Source: an uncultured Oscillospiraceae bacterium | GTDB taxonomy: Bacteria > Bacillota > Clostridia > Oscillospirales > Acutalibacteraceae | Direction of reading: 5' to 3' | DNA: 6,678 nt | Assembly (NCBI GenBank): GCA_900542575.1 | Contig: UQOE01000044.1 | Span: 1 to 6,678, forward strand | Shown: in pieces, positions 1 to 5,917 of the stretch | Layout of the letters: every line of letters starts with the position of its first letter | How positions within the stretch are numbered: the first letter of the stretch is position 1 | Position numbers and translations under genes: made by a program | The notes under the pieces: model-generated | Databases searched by the model: none | The model's input: only the letters and a program-made list of their open reading frames with translations | Told to the model about the DNA's origin: nothing

Positions 1-280
1 CCCCGGCGCGCCGCCTAACTCGGGGCAACTTGCAGCTTCCTCGGGGCGGCCCCGGCATTTAGCCAGTTTACCCCGATCCGGGCCCCGGCGCGCCGCCTAA
101 CTCGGGGCAACTTGCAGCTTCCTCGGGGCGGCCCCGGTATGTAGCCAGACTACCCCGACCCGGGCCCCGGCGCGCCGCCTAACTCGGAGCAACCCGCAAC
201 TTCCTCGGGGCGGCCCCGGCATTTAGCCAGATTACCCCGTCTGAGGCCCCGGCATTCCCCCATACTACCCGCCCCGGGCC
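1..280. repeat. Tandem array of 82-bp GC-rich repeats (left array)
   Basis: Three consecutive units start at 1, 83 and 165, each exactly 82 bp. By hand, units 1 and 2 differ at about 5 positions and units 1 and 3 at about 10. A fourth, truncated unit (247-280) keeps only the last ~34 bp. Each unit carries a GGCGCGCC palindrome, a CGGGG-CGG-CCCCG dyad and the motif CTCGGGGCAACTTG, so alternating GGGG and CCCC tracts recur through it. The period is not a multiple of three and no convincing reading frame crosses it, so it is judged non-coding. The array continues beyond the window start, so its copy number is unknown. A related 82-bp array lies at the right end of the window. Function is unknown. 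It could be a dispersed intergenic repeat family, a protein-binding array or a structured transcript. Confidence 0.93.
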
Positions 281-391
281 CTGCTTCCTGCAAGTATATC
301 CCAAATCAGCGCCCTCTGTGTACTGCTTTTTGAGGAAAACTCCTGAATCGCGGTGAACCAGGCGGCTCTTTCGTACTTCTGTCTGGCTCTA

Positions 392-420
392 TTGACCTGC
401 TACACGGAAACTCGTAAAAT
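392..420 (+). promoter_or_regulatory. Sigma-70-type promoter for the ligase-iorAB operon
   Basis: TTGACC at 392-397 and TAAAAT at 415-420 are separated by exactly 17 nt, five of six consensus bases in each box. Transcription would start near 427, giving a leader of about 65 nt before the ligase start codon. The stretch between the repeat array and this promoter (281-391) holds no gene, RNA or site that I recognise. Confidence 0.72.
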
Positions 421-441
421 AGAACAGTATGTATTTTGCAA

Positions 442-472
442 GTTCTGCGAGGAATTCAGAAGGGCGCAGAAC
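442..472 (+). promoter_or_regulatory. Inverted repeat in the operon leader
   Basis: GTTCTGCG (442-449) and CGCAGAAC (465-472) are perfect 8-bp inverted arms around a 15-nt centre. The dyad lies just downstream of the predicted transcription start and ends about 9 nt before the AGGTG ribosome site (481-485) of the ligase. It could be a repressor operator acting as a roadblock or an mRNA hairpin near the ribosome site. There is no T-tract after it, so it is not an intrinsic terminator. I found no matching dyad near the tetR gene. Confidence 0.5.
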
Positions 473-491
473 GGGAGAAAAGGTGAAATAA

Positions 492-2129
492 ATGTTGATA
501 ATGGATTATCTGGAGCGCAACGCAGACCTGTATCCGGATGACGTTGCACTCGTGGAGATCAATCCGAGCTACGACGAGCAGAGCCGTATTACGTGGAAGG
601 ACTACGCGCTGGTGCAGCCGGAGCAGGGGAAGGAATTCCGCCGGGAAATCACCTGGAAGGAATTTGACGATACCGCCAACATGGTGGCGAATCTGCTGTT
701 TACGCGGGGAATCAAGAAGGGCGACAAGGTCGCCATTCTGCTGATGAACTCCATTGAGTGGCTGCCCATCTACTTCGGTATCCTGAAGACCGGCGCGGTC
801 GTCGTACCCATGAACTACCGCTATGACTCGAGCGAAATCAAGTACTGCCTGGACAAGGCGGACTGCTCCGTCCTGGTCTTCGGACCCGAGTTTGTCGGCC
901 GGGTGGAAAACATCCTGGACCAGATTCCGGATGTCGAGCACCTCTTCTATGTCGGAGAGGACTGCCCGAACTTTGCGGACAATATGAACCGCATCATGAA
1001 GTACTGCTCCCGGGAGCGTCCCCATGTGCCGCTGACCGAGGACGACGATGCGGCCATCTACTACTCTTCGGGCACGACCGGTTTCCCAAAAGCCATTCTG
1101 CATGCGCATCGGGCACTGAATCACGCGGCGGTGGTTGAACAGAAGCACCACGGGCAGACCCGGGACGATGTGTTCCTGTGCATTCCGCCTCTGTATCACA
1201 CCGGGGCAAAGATGCACTGGTTCGGCAGCCTCATCTCGGGCAGCAAGGCGGTCCTGCTGAAGGGCGTCAAGCCGAACATCATCCTGAAGGCCGTCTCGGA
1301 CGAGAAATGCACCATTGTCTGGTTGCTGGTCCCGTGGGCCCAGGATATTCTCGACTACATAGACCGCAAGCACCTGAATTTCGACGACTACAATCTCTCC
1401 CAGTGGCGGCTCATGCACATCGGCGCACAGCCAGTGCCGCACACGCTCATCCAGCGCTGGCTGAAGATGTTCCCGAACCAACAGTATGACACCAACTACG
1501 GGCTCTCCGAGTCCATCGGGCCCGGATGTATTCATCTGGGGGTCGGCAATGAGCGCAAGGCCGGCGCCATCGGCATCCCGGGATACGGCTGGCAGGTCCG
1601 TCTGGCCGACGACAAGGACAACACGATAGACGCCCCGAAGACTGTCGGCGAAATCTGCGTCAAGGGCCCGGGCGTCATGAAATGCTACTACAAAGACAAA
1701 AAGGCTACGGATGAGACGCTCATCAACGGCTGGCTCCACACCGGCGACATGGGCGAACTCGACGAGGACGGATTCATGTGGATCGTAGACCGCAAGAAAG
1801 ATGTCATCATCACCGGCGGCGAGAACCTGTATCCCGTCCAAATTGAGGACTTCCTGCGGGCCAACAACAAGATTAAGGACGTCGCCGTCATCGGCCTCCC
1901 GGACGAGCGCCTGGGTGAAATTGCCACGGCCATCATCTCCGTCAAGGAGGGCGAGAAGATGACAGAGGACGAGGTCAACCAGTTCTGCATGGGCCTGCCC
2001 CGCTACAAGCGGCCCCGGAAGATCATCTTCGCCGATGTCCCCCGGAACCCCACCGGAAAAATTGAAAAACCCAAACTCAGAAAGATGTACCGCGGCGATT
2101 CTCTGGTCGCCAAACAGGTTGAGGAGTGA
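492..2129 (+). CDS. AMP-forming acyl/aryl-CoA ligase
   Basis: This is a 545-residue member of the ANL (AMP-binding) superfamily, which activates a carboxylate with ATP to an acyl-adenylate and transfers it to CoA. Motifs in order: the phosphate-binding loop YYSSGTTGFPKA at 190-201; the aromatic/acid motif YGLSES at 336-341; TGD at 417-419 with the ribose-binding Asp419; the hinge region DRKKD at 433-437; GGEN at 442-445; and near the C-terminus PTGKIEK at 520-526, where Lys523 is the expected adenylation lysine. The set is complete, so the enzyme should be active. The start at 492 is chosen because AGGTG lies 6 nt upstream; the in-frame ATG at 501 is too far from it. The N-terminus has an unusual double segment (ITWKDY at 33-38, ITWKEF at 53-58). 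It is the first gene of an operon, 4 nt before iorA. The substrate is not readable from sequence; IorAB as partner favours an arylacetate, whereas a medium or branched fatty acid is the alternative. The protein is cytoplasmic, and its codons are strongly GC-ending like those of iorAB. Confidence 0.93.
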   Translation: MLIMDYLERNADLYPDDVALVEINPSYDEQSRITWKDYALVQPEQGKEFRREITWKEFDDTANMVANLLFTRGIKKGDKVAILLMNSIEWLPIYFGILKTGAVVVPMNYRYDSSEIKYCLDKADCSVLVFGPEFVGRVENILDQIPDVEHLFYVGEDCPNFADNMNRIMKYCSRERPHVPLTEDDDAAIYYSSGTTGFPKAILHAHRALNHAAVVEQKHHGQTRDDVFLCIPPLYHTGAKMHWFGSLISGSKAVLLKGVKPNIILKAVSDEKCTIVWLLVPWAQDILDYIDRKHLNFDDYNLSQWRLMHIGAQPVPHTLIQRWLKMFPNQQYDTNYGLSESIGPGCIHLGVGNERKAGAIGIPGYGWQVRLADDKDNTIDAPKTVGEICVKGPGVMKCYYKDKKATDETLINGWLHTGDMGELDEDGFMWIVDRKKDVIITGGENLYPVQIEDFLRANNKIKDVAVIGLPDERLGEIATAIISVKEGEKMTEDEVNQFCMGLPRYKRPRKIIFADVPRNPTGKIEKPKLRKMYRGDSLVAKQVEE

Positions 2130-2133
2130 TACC

Positions 2134-3870
2134 ATGAAAAAACTTTTGCTCGGCAACGAAGCCGTCGCACAGGGTCTCTACGAGGCCGGCTGCCGTCTGG
2201 TCTCCAGTTACCCAGGCACCCCCAGCACCGAGATTACCGAGAATGCCGTCAAACACGACGAAATCTGGTGCGAGTGGGCCCCGAACGAGAAGGTCGCCCT
2301 TGAGACTTCCATCGGCGCCTCCATCGCCGGCGGACGCGCCTTTTCCGCCCAGAAACACGTCGGCCTGAACGTCGCAGCCGACCCCATGTTCACCGCATCC
2401 TACACGGGCGTCAACGGCGGTCTGGTCATCGGCGTCGCCGACGACCCGGGCATGTTCTCGTCCCAGAATGAGCAGGATTCCCGCCACTACGCCAAGGCGG
2501 CCAAACTGCTGATGCTCGAGCCCTCGGATTCCACCGAGTGCCGCGACTTCACGAAGCTCGCCTTCGAGCTCTCCGAGAAGTTCGACACCCCGGTCCTGCT
2601 GCGATTAACCACCCGTATCGCCCACTCCTCCAGCATCGTCGAGCTGGGTGAGCGCGCCGACATCCCGGTCAAAGAATACGAAAAAGATTTTCAGAAGTAC
2701 GCCATGCTGCCGGCATGTGCCATCAAGCGCCATGTCGTCGTAGAGGAGAGGCAGAAGGCGGAGACCGAGTGGGCCGACACGGCTTCGGTCAACACCGTAG
2801 AGTACAACGACACGAAGATCGGCGTCATCTGCGCCGGCATCACCTACCAGTACGCCAAAGAGGCGCTGGGGGACAAGGTCTCCTACCTGAAGCTCGGCTG
2901 CGTCTATCCGCTGCCGGACAATCTCATTCGGGAGTTCGCCTCGAAGGTAGATACCCTGTATGTCCTTGAACAGCTCGATCCCTTCATTGAAGAGCACGTC
3001 CGCTCCCTCGGCGTGGACTGCATCGGCAAGGAGAAGTTCTCGCTCCTCGGCGAGTACTCCGCCCAGAAGATCGGCGAGGTTATCCTCGGCAAAAAATATG
3101 ATCATCTCACGGTGGACATGGACATCCCGCCGCGCCCGCCGGCGCTCTGCGCAGGCTGCCCGCACCGCGGCCTCTTTGCGGCTCTGAAGCCCCTGAACGT
3201 TTTCGTCAGCGGCGATATCGGATGTTATACCCTCGGCGCCCTGGCCCCGCTCAGCACGATGGACACCACCATCTGCATGGGCGCCTCCGTCAGTGCCCTG
3301 CACGGCCGCAACAAGATCCGCCCGGATGAGGCCACGAAGTCCGTCGCAGTTATCGGCGACTCCACGTTTATCCATTCCGGCATCACCGGCATGATCAACG
3401 CGGCCTACAACCAGTCCAACTCCAAGATCATCGTCCTGGACAACTCCATCACCGGCATGACCGGCCACCAGGAGAACCCGACCACCGGCAAGCGCATCAA
3501 CGGCGATCCGACCACGGCTGTCGACCTGGAGGCTCTGGCCCACGCCTGCGGCTTTGAGCGCGTCCTTGTCGTCGATCCGTACGACATCGCCGGTACCCGC
3601 AAGGCCATCAAAGAGGAACTCGCCGTCGAGGCGCCGTCTCTCATCATCTCCCGCCGTCCGTGCGTCCTGCTGAAGGAAGTCCGGAAGCATCAGAAGCCGC
3701 CGCTCCACGTAAACGCCGACAAGTGCATCGGCTGTAAAGCCTGCATGCGCATCGGCTGCCCGGCCATCAGCTTCAAGGACGGCCAGTCCTATATTGATTT
3801 CACGCAGTGCACCGGCTGCGGCATGTGCCAGCCGCTCTGCAAGTTTGATGCCATTGAGGAGGGGAAATAA
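2134..3870 (+). CDS. iorA: Indolepyruvate:ferredoxin oxidoreductase, alpha subunit
   Basis: This is the catalytic subunit (578 aa, normal for IorA) of the thiamine-diphosphate enzyme that oxidatively decarboxylates aryl-2-oxoacids to aryl-acyl-CoA, passing electrons to ferredoxin; the reaction is reversible. The N-terminal pyrimidine-type domain starts with GNEA (7-10) and YPGTPSTEI (26-34). The C-terminal half has CAGCPHRG (339-346) and the thiamine-diphosphate/Mg site GDSTFIHSG (408-416) followed by LDNSITGMTG (435-444). Two [4Fe-4S] motifs end the protein: C531-x2-C534-x2-C537-x4-C542-P and C559-x2-C562-x2-C565-x3-C569. The residue after Cys569 is Lys rather than the usual ferredoxin Pro. 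The start at 2134 is set by GAGGAG at 2121-2126, 7 nt upstream and overlapping the end of the ligase gene. A longer frame reaching back to 2035 lies inside the ligase and is rejected. The gene is translationally close to iorB (1 nt). Aryl substrates (indolepyruvate, phenylpyruvate, 4-hydroxyphenylpyruvate) follow from the family; the exact preference is inference. Confidence 0.96.
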   Translation: MKKLLLGNEAVAQGLYEAGCRLVSSYPGTPSTEITENAVKHDEIWCEWAPNEKVALETSIGASIAGGRAFSAQKHVGLNVAADPMFTASYTGVNGGLVIGVADDPGMFSSQNEQDSRHYAKAAKLLMLEPSDSTECRDFTKLAFELSEKFDTPVLLRLTTRIAHSSSIVELGERADIPVKEYEKDFQKYAMLPACAIKRHVVVEERQKAETEWADTASVNTVEYNDTKIGVICAGITYQYAKEALGDKVSYLKLGCVYPLPDNLIREFASKVDTLYVLEQLDPFIEEHVRSLGVDCIGKEKFSLLGEYSAQKIGEVILGKKYDHLTVDMDIPPRPPALCAGCPHRGLFAALKPLNVFVSGDIGCYTLGALAPLSTMDTTICMGASVSALHGRNKIRPDEATKSVAVIGDSTFIHSGITGMINAAYNQSNSKIIVLDNSITGMTGHQENPTTGKRINGDPTTAVDLEALAHACGFERVLVVDPYDIAGTRKAIKEELAVEAPSLIISRRPCVLLKEVRKHQKPPLHVNADKCIGCKACMRIGCPAISFKDGQSYIDFTQCTGCGMCQPLCKFDAIEEGK

Positions 3871-3871
3871 C

Positions 3872-4441
3872 ATGACAAAAAGTATTCTGATCGTAGGCGT
3901 CGGCGGCCAGGGAACCCTGCTTGCCTCCCGTCTGCTCGGCCGCTCTCTCCTCGCCAAGGGCTATGATGTCAAGATTTCCGAGGTCCACGGCATGTCCCAG
4001 CGCGGCGGCTCCGTCGTCACCTATGTCCGCTATGGCGACAAGGTCTACTCTCCCATCATTGAGAAGGGCGAGGCCGACATCATCCTGAGCTTCGAAGAGC
4101 TGGAGGCGGCACGCTGGCTTCCGTACCTGAAAAAGGACGGCCGCATTGTCGTCAACACTCAGAAAATGGACCCGATGCCCGTCATTACGGGAGCGGCCAA
4201 GTATCCGGAAAATGTTCTGGATCGCCTGGAGAAGGCCGGCGCCGCAGTTGACCGCATCGACGCCCTCCGCATGGCTCTGGAGGCCGGTTCCCCGAAGGCC
4301 GTCAACGTCGCCCTCATCGGCGCCGTGGCGAAGAACACCGACATTGAGCGCGGCATCTGGGAGGAGACCATCCGCACCACCGTCCCGCCGAAATTCATCG
4401 ATCTGAACCTGAAGGCCTTCGCGCTTGGGTATGAATCGTAA
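3872..4441 (+). CDS. iorB: Indolepyruvate:ferredoxin oxidoreductase, beta subunit
   Basis: This is the smaller partner of IorA (189 aa, typical length), belonging to the gamma-domain family of pyruvate-type ferredoxin oxidoreductases. It completes the active heteromer and helps form the CoA/substrate pocket. The diagnostic pieces are a glycine-rich N-terminal nucleotide/CoA-binding strand GVGGQGTLLASRLLG (9-23) and the family signature EVHGMSQRGGSV (37-48). It has no cysteine cluster, as expected, because the iron-sulfur centres are on IorA. The start is fixed by the strong ribosome site GAGGAGGGG at 3856-3864, 7 nt upstream, and the gene begins 1 nt after the iorA stop, so expression is probably coupled. 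It is the last gene of the operon: a strong terminator starts 16 nt after its stop codon. Confidence 0.95.
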   Translation: MTKSILIVGVGGQGTLLASRLLGRSLLAKGYDVKISEVHGMSQRGGSVVTYVRYGDKVYSPIIEKGEADIILSFEELEAARWLPYLKKDGRIVVNTQKMDPMPVITGAAKYPENVLDRLEKAGAAVDRIDALRMALEAGSPKAVNVALIGAVAKNTDIERGIWEETIRTTVPPKFIDLNLKAFALGYES

Positions 4442-4456
4442 TATTTGCCGATCCTT

Positions 4457-4500
4457 GAGTGGCTGCACACTGTAATGGGTGTGCGGTCACTCTTTTTTTT
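4457..4500 (+). terminator. Intrinsic terminator of the ligase-iorAB operon
   Basis: A 14-bp stem (4457-4470 with 4479-4492, containing two G-U pairs and no mismatch) encloses an 8-nt loop and is followed directly by eight T residues (4493-4500). It lies immediately after iorB on the same strand. Confidence 0.95.
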
Positions 4501-4551
4501 GTGGGAGCCGTGGGCCGCAACCGACTGCTTTTTTATCATTCTTGGCAATTT

Positions 4552-4609
4552 GTTATTCCAAATTTTCTGAAAATTAATCCAAATCACATATTTTCAAATT
4601 TGGAATAAC
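4552..4609. repeat. Long imperfect hairpin in the convergent intergenic region
   Basis: GTTATTCCAAATTT (4552-4565) is perfectly complementary to AAATTTGGAATAAC (4596-4609). Inside these arms GAAAAT (4569-4574) pairs with ATTTTC (4590-4595), leaving a 3-nt bulge on the left and a 15-nt loop. The stem is AT-rich and lies about 50 nt beyond the operon terminator, so it is not needed for termination. No T-tract follows. It could be a small extragenic palindrome or miniature element. No target-site duplication is evident. Confidence 0.8.
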
Positions 4610-4690
4610 ACTTCTGGGAGAATGTCGAAATAAATGGGATTTTCTGTGATGGGGGCACGAAAGCTTTCGCAGGAACTCCCCGCAACTGTT

Positions 4691-4967
4691 TGACAAAAGC
4701 TGAGAATATAGAACTTTTGTCACGGTAACATCGAAAGTTTGACAAAAACTCGGAAAACCAGATTTTTGTCAACGCGCGGGCGAGAGATATATTACAGAAT
4801 AGAAGATCGCGTAGCTTATCAGCTTGACAAAATTCTGGAATCAGCCTGTTTTGTCAAAAAAGCGGCTCTCAGGGCCCGATTTTCTTTGACAAAAATTGAA
4901 AATCAGAGCCTCAGGTCAAAAATCACCCATGTGCGTGACAAAAGTTGGAAATATGGAACTTTGGTCA
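4691..4967. repeat. Cluster of five 32-bp palindromes TGACAAAA-N16-TTTTGTCA
   Basis: Copies lie at 4691-4722, 4740-4771, 4825-4856, 4887-4918 and 4936-4967, every one exactly 32 bp from arm to arm. The first three have perfect arms of 9, 10 and 9 bp (copies 2 and 3 extend by one base outward). The fifth has 11-bp arms with one mismatch. In the fourth, the right arm is decayed. The centres resemble each other around a GGAAAT-like core, and copies 1 and 5 agree at 27 of 32 positions. Gaps between copies are 17, 53, 30 and 17 nt, unlike the regular spacing of a CRISPR array. The 105-codon open frame running through them begins with TTG inside copy 2 and runs into the 3' end of the opposite-strand gene, so I do not call it. 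Function is unknown: a regulator-binding cluster, iteron-like or recombinase sites, or dispersed extragenic palindromes are possible. Apart from this cluster and the hairpin at 4552-4609, the 4501-5019 interval shows nothing I can name. Confidence 0.9.
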
Positions 4968-4997
4968 AAGAAATAACCGCTGCATCGCTACGGCGGT
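4965..4997 (-). terminator. Possible terminator of the minus-strand membrane gene
   Basis: Reading the minus strand, ACCGC (4997-4993) and GCGGT (4980-4976) form a short GC stem with a 12-nt loop, followed by a T-rich but interrupted tail (TTATTTCTTT). It starts 22 nt after the stop codon of the membrane protein gene. The stem is short and the tail imperfect, so the call is weak. The palindromes beyond it could also serve as the 3' boundary. Confidence 0.35.
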
Positions 4998-5019
4998 CTT
5001 TCTATGAGAAGTTGTGTGA

Positions 5020-5778
5020 TTATGCTGCGGCCGGAGCCTCAATTTCTTTGACGTAGTCCTCATACTTGGGGAGCTTGTAGGAAATATAGATATAGCGGAT
5101 AGAAGTGATGACGCAGAGGACACCGAGAATGTAGTAGTACGGGTTGTCCAAGACGCGGATCACCGTGGTGAAGAAGCCGACGCCGGGCGGGCAGAAGGTG
5201 AATATGGTGCCGATTAAGGTCGCCCATGCCAGGAGCTTGTTGCCTTTGCGGGTGTATTTGCGCTCCTGCAGGTTGAATCTGGCCATAAGGGCGAGGGTGA
5301 CGTTGGTGGACATCATGAGGACCAGGCACATCGGATCGCCGATGATCTTACGGGCTGTGACGAACAGCACGGTGCCGATTGCATAGCCGGCGATGGCCAT
5401 GATCCATGCCTTCTTCTGTGACGGGACCTTGCCGCCTTTGAAGTACTTGCCCCAGTTCCAGTCCGATTCATATTTGACGGCGTAATAGATGGAGACGAAT
5501 TCAATGCAGACGAACATCATGCAGCCGATGTTCAGGACTTTGAAGAGCCAGAATCCAATCTCGTGCCACCATTGATTGAACAGGAACGAGAAGACGATGT
5601 CGTGTCCGAAGTACCAGCAGTGCTGCCAGAAGTAGAACGGGCACTCTTTGTGTTTGATTTGCATGTACATACTTGTGCCGTACTGAACGAACCCGAAAAA
5701 GTAGGTCAGCAGGGCGGCGATGATGACCGTGGTCTGGTTGGCCCAGACGATGGACATCGCCTGTTGAATGGTATACAT
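5020..5778 (-). CDS. Polytopic membrane protein of unknown family
   Basis: This is a 252-residue protein that I do not recognise. It has about six or seven hydrophobic segments, roughly at 16-34, 61-76, 77-101, 124-142, 150-166, 182-207 and 213-233, so it is an integral inner-membrane protein without a cleavable signal. The region 46-80 is unusually rich in Trp, Tyr, Phe, His and Cys (for example CPFYFWQHCWYFGHD at 46-60 and NQWWHE at 68-73). This could be a ligand pocket or a metal/haem site, but that is a guess. The loop at 103-123 and the stretch at 171-181 are basic, and the C-terminus is short and charged. The start at 5778 is set by GAAAGGAG (5795-5788), 9 nt upstream. An in-frame ATG at 5808 precedes that site, lies in the likely promoter and is rejected. 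The gene is divergent from tetR, the usual arrangement for a regulator and its target, which suggests a transporter, exporter or membrane sensor for a small molecule. It converges on the ior operon. Confidence 0.88.
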   Translation of the reverse strand: MYTIQQAMSIVWANQTTVIIAALLTYFFGFVQYGTSMYMQIKHKECPFYFWQHCWYFGHDIVFSFLFNQWWHEIGFWLFKVLNIGCMMFVCIEFVSIYYAVKYESDWNWGKYFKGGKVPSQKKAWIMAIAGYAIGTVLFVTARKIIGDPMCLVLMMSTNVTLALMARFNLQERKYTRKGNKLLAWATLIGTIFTFCPPGVGFFTTVIRVLDNPYYYILGVLCVITSIRYIYISYKLPKYEDYVKEIEAPAAA

Positions 5779-5803
5779 AATCCATTTCTCCTTTCTCGAT
5801 TCT

Positions 5804-5833
5804 GTCATAGCAGACCTGCGCCGCCGGATCCAA
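5804..5833 (-). promoter_or_regulatory. Candidate promoter of the membrane protein gene
   Basis: On the minus strand, TTGGAT (5833-5828) and TATGAC (5809-5804) are 18 nt apart, and TGC directly before the -10 box makes an extended -10. The transcript would start near 5797, only about 18 nt before the start codon, which is short but just includes the ribosome site. The boxes match consensus only partly. Confidence 0.38.
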
Positions 5834-5862
5834 CCACAGGACCCGTAAAGTCTGTGCAGAAA

Positions 5863-5892
5863 TGCTCAATTTGTGGGAGAAATGTGTATAAT
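5863..5892 (+). promoter_or_regulatory. Candidate promoter of the tetR gene
   Basis: A perfect TATAAT lies at 5887-5892, preceded by TGTG. The best -35 candidate is weak: TGCTCA at 5863-5868 with an 18-nt spacer. The start point would be near 5899, about 19 nt before the tetR ATG. AGAAATG occurs twice here, at 5858-5864 and 5878-5884 (20-nt pitch). These, or a small TCTG-TG-CAGA dyad at 5851-5860, could belong to an operator for the TetR protein, but neither is convincing. Confidence 0.5.
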
Positions 5893-5917
5893 GAAGGGGA
5901 AAAGGAGGGAGACGGTT

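Noticed and set aside
1..280. CRISPR array or coding repeat
   Set aside because: The full 82-bp units are contiguous without unique spacers, and stops occur in the frames through the array.
281..300. Possible extra remnant of the 82-bp repeat (CTTCCTGCAAG resembles part of a unit)
   Set aside because: The match is short and needs rearrangement of the unit, too little to call.
353..541. 62-codon frame upstream of and overlapping the ligase start
   Set aside because: It starts with GTG without a ribosome site, runs through the promoter boxes and leader dyad and into the ligase, and resembles no protein.
456..2156. 566-codon open frame on the minus strand opposite the ligase
   Set aside because: It mirrors the ligase gene, which has every catalytic motif. 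Long antisense frames arise from strongly GC-ending codons. The translation has no recognisable domain and no suitable ribosome site.
2605..3957. 450-codon open frame on the minus strand opposite iorA
   Set aside because: Same cause: it lies opposite a well-supported iorA. The translation is low-complexity Ala/Val/Asp/Gly-rich, without motifs.
4658..4669. Perfect 12-bp palindrome CGAAAGCTTTCG
   Set aside because: Isolated, single copy and without a loop, so it cannot form a normal hairpin. A chance palindrome of this length is plausible.
4690..4713. TTGACA inside the first palindrome as a -35 box
   Set aside because: The nearest TATAGA is only 12 nt away, and the same TTGACA recurs in other palindromes without a -10 box. 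It belongs to the repeat arm.
4691..4967. CRISPR array
   Set aside because: The repeated units are palindromes with diverged 16-nt centres, gaps vary from 17 to 53 nt, and no cas gene is near.
4739..5056. 105-codon frame through the palindrome cluster
   Set aside because: TTG start inside a palindrome, no ribosome site, composition dictated by the repeats, and overlap with the 3' end of the opposite gene.
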